A program made the translations under genes and the position numbers. From assembly GCA_944363865.1 (NCBI GenBank), contig CALVVN010000059.1, forward strand, positions 1 to 10,451: a stretch of DNA of 10,451 bases, given 5' to 3'. The notes below the pieces were generated by a model, which did no database searches, was not told where the DNA came from, and was given only the letters and a program-made list of their open reading frames with translations. Shown piece by piece: positions 6,134 through 10,451 of the stretch. This DNA is from an uncultured Bacilli bacterium (GTDB lineage: Bacteria > Bacillota_I > Bacilli_A > RF39 > UBA660). The first letter of the stretch is position 1, and every line of letters starts with the position of its first letter.

Positions 6134-7946
6134 ATACATTTGTATTTGGTATTAAATTAGCATTACTAACATCATATTCGTACGAAATATTGCCACCATC
6201 ATCTGTTCCGTTCCAATCAATAGTTACATTTGATGTTGACTCTGCATCTTGTACAATTTGAGTATGGTTATAACTTATATTACCATTTTCATCTTCTACC
6301 AAATTATCGGCATTGTAAACATCTTCACCTTTTTCGTTTGTTACTGTAATTTTATCTTTATCTACAGTCGTTCCTTCAATAGGTTTAAACGTAGTTTCAA
6401 TTAAATATCCATCTTTTTCTTCATCATATTCAATATCTCCAGTCACTTCTATTATGTTTTCTGCATCATGATTTTGTACTAGGTTTTGATTATATGTATT
6501 ATTTTCATTTGAAGAAACAGTAGAATCTAATTCTTTATTTGGAGTCAATTTTATAGTATCTGTGTTAATTATATATGTCTCTGGTTCTAATTCGCCTTCT
6601 TCTCCATCCCAATCTATAATTATTTTTGGATTATTTGTTGTTCCTGGATCTACCGCTTGATACATATAGAAATAATTTTCTCCATCTAGAACTCCTGGTC
6701 CTGAATATGTATTTTGTTCTGTTGTTACCGTTAAATTTGAGAAATCAGTTACTTCTGATGGTGCTGTGAACTTTAATGTCAAGATGTTATTGAACTCATC
6801 TAACCCAATTACTTCCATAATTCCTGTTTTTTCTTCATAATTATTTACTTCACCATCTATATTTATGTTAGTTATGTGATCATCTTCTGTTAATTCCGCA
6901 TCTATTTCATATGTTACATCGCCTGCACCAGTTAAAACTCCGTCACCGTTAGTATCATCTATTGTTGGTTTTGTTATTCCTATATATTCAGAGTAACTCG
7001 TAATTTCAACATTTTCAGTATCTATTGTGTAAGCGTTATCATTACCATTTCCCCAGTTAACTGTTATTTCTGGCAACGCCAATTCTGGAACTTCATCTAT
7101 GGCAATTGTATAGTAGAAATAATACACTCCATTTTCTATTTCTTCTGGTGTACTATCTAATATTCCTATACCATTTTCATTTATTCCACCATCAACACCT
7201 TCTACTTTAATGCTTAATGACATAGTTTCTAACATTTCTTTCGTTACATTTTCAGGTGCGATAAACTTAACTTTAACGTAACTTCTGTAGCCACTTTCTG
7301 CAAAGTCGGCTTCAGCTCTTCCGCTTTCAATTACTGTTCCGCTAACTTCTATAACGCTTCCATTTAAATTAATGTCATATGTTGCATCCTCTACTGCTGC
7401 CACTAAAATCTTTTTGTATTTTGGTTTATATCTACATACGTTATTTTCATCGCATTCGCTTACCCATTCACCTTCGTATCCTTCAACAACTGGAACTTCT
7501 GGCGTAACTATATTACTTAAATCTTCAACTTTTTGTGTTTCTCCAATTTGATTGTCTTTTTCATCAAAGAACATTATTGTATATATTATTTTTTCCTCTG
7601 GTTCTTCAGTTGGTTCATTTATCTCAGGTTCATCTTCCTCATCATCAACGTTTGCCACTGTGTCATCAAAAACTGGATAAGTTTCTTCCTCCTCTGATTC
7701 TTGTTCTTCATTTTCTTTGTCTTCTTCAAGATCTGGGTTTTCAATAATTTCTACTGGGTTCTTTTCTGTCTCACTTGGTTTTTCTTCAACATCTCTGTTA
7801 AAGTAATAAACTGAACCTATTATTAAACCTAGAACTACTAAAATAGATAACACTATGAATAAAATAAACTTACCATTACTTTCCTCATCAATAAAGTCAT
7901 TATCTACTTCTCTTTTTTTGTCGTCATTTTTAGTGTCGTTCGCCAT
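6132..7946 (-). CDS. Membrane-anchored extracytoplasmic protein with InlB-B-like module and three beta-rich repeats
   Basis: A 604-residue protein. Residues 1-26 are charged and cytosolic; 27-49 form one strong membrane span (FILFIVLSILVVLGLIIG and on), with no signal-peptidase or lipobox site, so the rest is outside with the N-terminus in. Residues 50-118 are a very acidic Glu/Asp/Pro linker. Residues 120-178 (IIYTIMFFDEKDNQIG ... VEGYEGEW ... YKPKYK) resemble an InlB B-repeat/Flg_new module; Cys165 and Cys171 could form a disulfide. Three diverged repeats follow (about 187-316, 344-468, 483-598), each ending in an IDW/VNW-acidic-Tyr-I/V-x-x-T/S-x-x pattern (NWGNGNDNAYTIDT, DWDGEEGELEPETYIINT, DWNGTDDGGNISYEYDVS). 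There is no LPxTG or catalytic motif. A binding or structural envelope role is inferred. ATG at 7944-7946 has a GGGAGG site. It is monocistronic, with its own promoter and terminator. Confidence 0.88.
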   Translation of the reverse strand: MANDTKNDDKKREVDNDFIDEESNGKFILFIVLSILVVLGLIIGSVYYFNRDVEEKPSETEKNPVEIIENPDLEEDKENEEQESEEEETYPVFDDTVANVDDEEDEPEINEPTEEPEEKIIYTIMFFDEKDNQIGETQKVEDLSNIVTPEVPVVEGYEGEWVSECDENNVCRYKPKYKKILVAAVEDATYDINLNGSVIEVSGTVIESGRAEADFAESGYRSYVKVKFIAPENVTKEMLETMSLSIKVEGVDGGINENGIGILDSTPEEIENGVYYFYYTIAIDEVPELALPEITVNWGNGNDNAYTIDTENVEITSYSEYIGITKPTIDDTNGDGVLTGAGDVTYEIDAELTEDDHITNINIDGEVNNYEEKTGIMEVIGLDEFNNILTLKFTAPSEVTDFSNLTVTTEQNTYSGPGVLDGENYFYMYQAVDPGTTNNPKIIIDWDGEEGELEPETYIINTDTIKLTPNKELDSTVSSNENNTYNQNLVQNHDAENIIEVTGDIEYDEEKDGYLIETTFKPIEGTTVDKDKITVTNEKGEDVYNADNLVEDENGNISYNHTQIVQDAESTSNVTIDWNGTDDGGNISYEYDVSNANLIPNTNV

Positions 7947-7996
7947 ATTTTAACCTCCCATCTATTATCAGTAGTCTTATGCTACCTATTGATTTC

Positions 7997-8025
7997 ATTA
8001 TAAATATATTTACGTTAGATTTCAA
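7997..8025 (-). promoter_or_regulatory. Strong sigma-A-type promoter of the surface-protein gene
   Basis: On the minus strand TTGAAA (8020-8025) and TATAAT (7997-8002) are separated by exactly 17 nt. Transcription would start near 7990, giving a leader of about 45 nt ending in the GGGAGG ribosome site. The -35 box lies in the loop of a 12-bp inverted repeat (8005-8042), which suggests control at this promoter. Confidence 0.75.
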
Positions 8026-8042
8026 TCAAAAACGTAAATATA
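8005..8042. repeat. 12-bp perfect inverted repeat over the promoter (candidate operator)
   Basis: The arms TATATTTACGTT (8005-8016) and AACGTAAATATA (8031-8042) are perfect complements around a 14-nt centre that holds the -35 box of the surface-protein promoter. No T-run follows the second arm in the minus direction, so it does not look like a murD terminator. A single further copy of the core ACGTAAATAT occurs at 6087-6096, just past the end of the same gene. It could be an operator for an unknown regulator, or a structural element in the short murD-surface protein gap. Confidence 0.45.
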
Positions 8043-8051
8043 GTGTAAACA

Positions 8052-9380
8052 TCATAATGTGTCTACACATTTTTTATATTCTTCGCCACGTTTTTCAAAA
8101 CTTTCATATTGATCCCATGAAGCACAAGCGGGACTAAGTAATACAACATCATTTTTCTCTGCTATTTCTTTAGCTTTTTCTACACATTCTTTTAATGTTT
8201 CATATTCATATACTTGAAAATTATTTTGAGTTGCAAAATCTTTTATTCTTTTTTTAGTCTCACCATATGTAAGAATACATTTAACATTTTTCATATATGG
8301 TAGTAATGGTTCAAAAGAATGACCTCTATCTAAGCCACCTAGTAATAAAATTGTTGGTGTGTTAAAAGATGAAAGTGCAATTATAGTAGATTCTGTGTTG
8401 GTTGCTTTTGAATCATTATAATATTTTACACCATTAAGTTCTCTTACAAATTCAATTCTATGTTCAACACCTTTAAATTCTTTAAAGAACTCTTTTATTA
8501 CATCATTTGAAACGTTTAATTGTTTTGCTACCATTATCGCGCACATTGCGTTTTCATAATTATGGTTTCCTTTTACTGTGATTTCGTTAGTCTTAATTAT
8601 TTCCTCGTTATTGTATATAATTGTATTTTCTTTTAAATAACAGTCAGTCTTTTCTTTAATGGAAAAATATAATTTTTTTGCATTTATATTATTTATTCCA
8701 GCCATAACATCATTATTTTCTTTGTTTAATATTGCTGTTTCTTTATCAGTTTGATTATTAAATATTTTAAATTTTTGTTTTTTATAGTTTTCATAAGTTC
8801 CAAAATGGTCTAAATGAACTGGGCTCAAGTTTGTCATTATACTTATGTTTGCTTTAAAGTTTTTCATGTCGTGTAATTGATGGGAACTTATTTCTAGTAC
8901 TAAGATATCATTTTCTTTTACAATTTCTACTAATGAACATACTGGATAACCTATATTTCCGCCTAATAGTACTGGTAATTTTGCTCTTTTTAGTATTTCA
9001 TATATCATTGTTGTAGTTGTTGTTTTTCCATTTGATCCAGTGATTGCAATTATTTTTATATTTTTAGGAAATAAACTATATGCCACTTCAACTTCGTTTG
9101 TAATTGGTATATTTAACTTGCCTGCTTTTAAAACTAATGGGTGGTCAACTTTAACTCCTGGGTTTTTTATTAAATAATCAAATGTTTCATCTAAAAGGTC
9201 TGTTGGGTCATCCGTTTTAATGAATTCTACACCTAAATCTTCTAATTCTTTTAAATGTTCTTCGTTTTGTTCTTTCATATCAGTTATTGTTACTCTATTA
9301 TTATGTTTAGCTAATACTTTGGCTGCTTCATATCCGCTTCTAGCCATTCCTAATATTAATATTTTTTTATTTTCAAACAT
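8052..9380 (-). CDS. murD: UDP-N-acetylmuramoyl-L-alanine--D-glutamate ligase
   Basis: A complete 442-residue Mur ligase that adds D-glutamate to UDP-MurNAc-L-Ala in the cytoplasm, the second amino-acid step of the peptidoglycan stem peptide. Domain 1 starts with the Rossmann-like GMARSG (11-16). The central ATPase domain has the P-loop GSNGKTT (115-121), the EISSHQL segment (163-169) and NLSPVHLDHFGTYENYKKQK (184-203), which would hold the carbamylated-lysine metal site. GNHNYENA (271-278) leads to the third domain, with HRIEF (308), DSKATN (323-328), LLLGGLDRG (345-353) and the MurD-typical SPACASWDQY (416-425) plus FEKRG (428-432). Length is normal. ATG at 9378-9380 has a GGAGGA site. It is not in a dcw cluster here, but alone between divergent and downstream promoters. 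It ends in TGA, so the standard bacterial code applies. Confidence 0.97.
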   Translation of the reverse strand: MFENKKILILGMARSGYEAAKVLAKHNNRVTITDMKEQNEEHLKELEDLGVEFIKTDDPTDLLDETFDYLIKNPGVKVDHPLVLKAGKLNIPITNEVEVAYSLFPKNIKIIAITGSNGKTTTTTMIYEILKRAKLPVLLGGNIGYPVCSLVEIVKENDILVLEISSHQLHDMKNFKANISIMTNLSPVHLDHFGTYENYKKQKFKIFNNQTDKETAILNKENNDVMAGINNINAKKLYFSIKEKTDCYLKENTIIYNNEEIIKTNEITVKGNHNYENAMCAIMVAKQLNVSNDVIKEFFKEFKGVEHRIEFVRELNGVKYYNDSKATNTESTIIALSSFNTPTILLLGGLDRGHSFEPLLPYMKNVKCILTYGETKKRIKDFATQNNFQVYEYETLKECVEKAKEIAEKNDVVLLSPACASWDQYESFEKRGEEYKKCVDTL

Positions 9381-9409
9381 ATTTTATCCTCCATTTAATT
9401 ATATATTTC

Positions 9410-9452
9410 ATTATAGTATAACTTAGTATAAAAATAAAATAAGTTGTGTAAA
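9410..9452 (-). promoter_or_regulatory. Candidate promoters of murD
   Basis: On the minus strand TTTACA (9447-9452) and TATACT (9425-9430) are 16 nt apart, a good match. A TATAAT (9410-9415) lies further downstream with only a weak TTTATT-like -35. Either would give a leader of roughly 20-40 nt. The tRNA-Arg promoter points the other way from the same 130-nt gap. Confidence 0.5.
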
Positions 9453-9474
9453 CCATCGTAAAATGTTTTGTGTT

Positions 9475-9502
9475 TTGTTTAATCACAAAATTATGTTATA
9501 AT
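9475..9502 (+). promoter_or_regulatory. Promoter of the tRNA-Arg gene
   Basis: TTGTTT (9475-9480) and a perfect TATAAT (9497-9502) are 16 nt apart, and the tRNA begins 9 nt after the -10 box. The primary transcript would therefore have almost no 5' leader for RNase P to remove. Confidence 0.6.
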
Positions 9503-9510
9503 TGTTATGT

Positions 9511-9587
9511 GTCCTTGTAACTCAGTTGGATAGAGTAACGACCTCCTAAGTCGTAAGTCGGCAGTTCAAATCTGCCCAAGGACGCCA
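9511..9587 (+). tRNA. tRNA-Arg, anticodon CCU
   Basis: A 77-nt cloverleaf including an encoded CCA: acceptor stem GTCCTTG (9511-9517) pairs with CAAGGAC (9577-9583), discriminator G 9584, CCA 9585-9587. The D arm is CTC/GAG closing AGTTGGATA, the anticodon stem ACGAC/GTCGT holds loop CTCCTAA with anticodon CCT (codon AGG), and the T arm GGCAG-TTCAAAT-CTGCC is complete. It is the only plus-strand gene in the window, divergent from murD and convergent with the HD-domain gene. Confidence 0.97.
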
Positions 9588-9599
9588 TTTTTTTGTAAT

Positions 9600-9630
9600 A
9601 AAATACCTCTAGATTTTCTAGAGGTATTTT
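9600..9630. terminator. Bidirectional intrinsic terminator between tRNA-Arg and the HD-domain gene
   Basis: A 14-bp perfect inverted repeat (AAAATACCTCTAGA at 9600-9613, its complement at 9617-9630, 3-nt loop). Because the outer pairs are A/T runs, a T-run follows the hairpin on both strands. It serves the plus-strand tRNA and the minus-strand HD gene, which converge here. Confidence 0.9.
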
Positions 9631-9643
9631 AAATAAGCTAATT

Positions 9644-10126
9644 TTATTTTATATTATATAAAAATAATATTGTGATTCCTAAAGCTGTAGCTGTTTGAAA
9701 TCTAACCGCTTCGTAACAACTAACAACTTTATCTATTAAGCTGACTAAAATACTTTCCTTATATTTTGGTTTTGTTCTTGTTATTGGATACATGTGTTTG
9801 CAAATTATATCTTCTTCAATTTCATTTAACTCAAAATATTTTTTGCTGTTTTCTAATGCTATTAATGGATGTTCTTTGAGAAAACTACTGTAATTTTCTC
9901 TATTAATATCATTGCTCGTAAAAAAATCATGTAGTAATGCACCTCTTGTTGTTGATAAATTGTCCAATTTTAGTATTTTAGACAAGCAAAAACTCCATCT
10001 TGCAACTCTATTAACGTGTTCTAATCTTGTAAGTCCATGATGGATACTTTCAGATAATTTTTTAAATTCTTTATTATTTTCAAATTCTTTATATATTTTA
10101 TTATATTCTATATTTATTTTTTTCAT
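9644..10126 (-). CDS. Small HD-domain protein (putative metal-dependent phosphohydrolase)
   Basis: A 160-residue protein formed almost wholly of an HD domain. The H...HD...D metal set is intact: His37 (in TRLEHVNR), His66-Asp67 (in GALLHDFF) and Asp132 (in SLIDKVV). Two further histidines, His86 (KEHPLI) and His111 (KHMYP), are placed like the extra metal ligands of binuclear HD phosphohydrolases. Such enzymes hydrolyse phosphate esters, often of nucleotides; the substrate is unknown. There is no partner domain. The C-terminus is hydrophobic (ALGITILFLYN). The start ATG (10124-10126) has only a spaced GGTGGA or a close AGAG as ribosome site, so expression may be weak. It lies 40 nt downstream of the argS tail on the same strand, with its own likely promoter. 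Confidence 0.85.
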   Translation of the reverse strand: MKKINIEYNKIYKEFENNKEFKKLSESIHHGLTRLEHVNRVARWSFCLSKILKLDNLSTTRGALLHDFFTSNDINRENYSSFLKEHPLIALENSKKYFELNEIEEDIICKHMYPITRTKPKYKESILVSLIDKVVSCYEAVRFQTATALGITILFLYNIK

Positions 10127-10150
10127 TCTCTTTTTTCCACCAGCCCATTA

Positions 10151-10159
10151 ATTATATCA
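10151..10159 (-). promoter_or_regulatory. Candidate extended -10 promoter of the HD-domain gene
   Basis: Minus-strand TGATATAAT (TGnTATAAT, perfect -10 hexamer at 10151-10156) lies in the 40-nt gap between the argS stop and the HD start, 24 nt before its ATG. No clear -35 is visible, which is usual for extended -10 promoters. It could keep this gene expressed independently of argS and of the IS element. Confidence 0.5.
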
Positions 10160-10166
10160 CATATTG

Positions 10167-10324
10167 TCACATTTTGCTAGGTATTTTAATTCCTAACATA
10201 TTTAAACAGTCTTTCATTACATTATATGCATAATTTAATATAATAAGCCAGTCATTTTTCTTAGTTAAATCAGTTAAATTGCTTATATTATTATTTTGGT
10301 AAAATGTACTTGATAAGTCTGCAA
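10167..10324 (-). pseudogene. argS: C-terminal end of arginyl-tRNA synthetase, cut off by an IS21-family element
   Basis: The minus-strand frame reads about 50 residues from IADLSSTFYQ to the end KDCLNMLGIKIPSKM-TGA (stop 10167-10169). The ending matches the typical ArgS C-terminus (LxLLGIexPekM), the last helices of the DALR anticodon-binding domain. Upstream, the frame runs straight into the repeated terminus of an IS21-type element at about 10325 and is no longer ArgS. The rest of the gene must lie on the far side of the element, outside the window. ArgS is normally single-copy and essential, so either a second copy exists, this is a remnant, or the junction is an assembly artefact. A tRNA-Arg gene lies 600 bp away. 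Confidence 0.65.
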
Positions 10325-10337
10325 TGTTAAAGTCAAT

Positions 10338-10378
10338 ATAAAAATGTACAAAAAGTTGAAAATAAAAATGTACAAAAA
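10338..10378. repeat. Two 17-nt direct repeats at the IS21 terminus (transposase-binding type)
   Basis: ATAAAAATGTACAAAAA occurs at 10338-10354 and again, identically, at 10362-10378, with 7 nt between (24-nt period). Each copy is centred on the palindrome TGTACA. Repeats of this kind near both ends are known in the IS21 family. Confidence 0.85.
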
Positions 10379-10384
10379 ATTTAC

Positions 10385-10450
10385 TCAGTTTTGTATAGGT
10401 TTAGAAGTATCTGAATCTATTTTTAACTTATCTTTTAAACGATATGAATT
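10385..10450 (-). CDS. istB: IS21-family helper ATPase IstB, last 21 codons (5' part outside window)
   Basis: The minus-strand frame codes NSYRLKDKLKIDSDTSKPIQ-N and stops at TGA 10385-10387. The S-Y/F-R-L-K-x-K beginning is the usual end of the IstB AAA+ domain, the transposition helper ATPase of IS21 elements. Only the tail is in the window, so Walker motifs cannot be checked. The stop lies just inside the terminal direct repeats, the normal place for istB. Confidence 0.7.
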   Translation of the reverse strand, partial: NSYRLKDKLKIDSDTSKPIQN

Positions 10451-10451
10451 A

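Larger units (their letters stand above)
10325..10451 (-). mobile_element. IS21-family insertion sequence, istB-side end
   Basis: This terminus combines the C-terminal codons of an IstB-like protein with two copies of a 17-nt repeat next to the boundary, an arrangement characteristic of IS21-family ends, where the transposase binds repeated sites. The boundary is put at the TG of 10325-10326, since IS21-type ends usually begin with TG/CA; it could lie a few bases away. Most of the element, including istA, lies beyond the right edge. It interrupts argS in the same orientation. Confidence 0.72.

Noticed and set aside
8005..8042. Palindrome read as the murD terminator
   Set aside because: No T-run follows the second arm on the minus strand, the loop is 14 nt, and it overlaps the next gene's promoter.
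10338..10378. Two spaced direct repeats as a CRISPR fragment
   Set aside because: The repeats are 17 nt with a 7-nt spacer and sit beside an istB tail; they fit an IS21 end, not a CRISPR array.

Overview
The window looks like chromosomal DNA of an AT-rich Gram-positive-type bacterium, most likely a host-associated member of the Bacillota (Clostridia or Bacilli). The reasons are very low GC, strong AGGAGG-type ribosome binding sites, short intergenic gaps with stem-loop/T-run terminators, a lipobox lipoprotein, a peptidoglycan gene (murD), a tRNA gene with its CCA encoded, and TGA used as stop (murD, istB). Genus cannot be told from this stretch. Every protein gene reads on the minus strand; only the tRNA gene is on the plus strand.

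Layout in plus-strand order. 1-2919: a tight three-gene minus-strand operon transcribed FIST sensor protein -> aldehyde dehydrogenase -> short-chain dehydrogenase (cut by the window edge), with gaps of only about 10 nt. 3098-3610: a small lipoprotein with its own promoter and a terminator overlapping its stop codon. 3679-5938: an extremely AT-rich stretch coding for a protein I do not recognise. It appears as three open frames that join into a single frame of about 753 codons if one A is gained in each of two poly-A runs; the gene is either a recent pseudogene or is read through by slippage. 6132-7946: a 604-residue membrane-anchored extracytoplasmic protein with an acidic linker, one InlB-B-repeat-like module and three diverged beta-rich repeats, preceded by a near-consensus promoter buried in a 12-bp inverted repeat and followed by a terminator. 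8052-9380: murD, complete. 9511-9587: tRNA-Arg(CCU), divergent from murD, with a terminator at 9600-9630 that works in both directions. 9644-10126: a small HD-domain phosphohydrolase. 10167-10324: the last ~50 codons of argS. 10325-10451: the istB end of an IS21-family element, which separates this argS tail from the rest of the gene.

How the parts relate. The FIST/ALDH/SDR operon suggests ligand sensing coupled to a small aldehyde/alcohol oxidation pathway, but the substrate cannot be read from the sequence. The lipoprotein, the surface repeat protein and MurD are envelope functions but are separate transcription units. The items most worth a second look are the gene split at two poly-A runs, with a possible decayed zinc-protease motif inside it, and the IS21 insertion in the 3' end of argS, a gene expected to be essential. 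No stretch longer than about 300 bases is without a gene. The longest candidate gap (3611-3869) is largely filled by the out-of-frame tail of the AT-rich gene.
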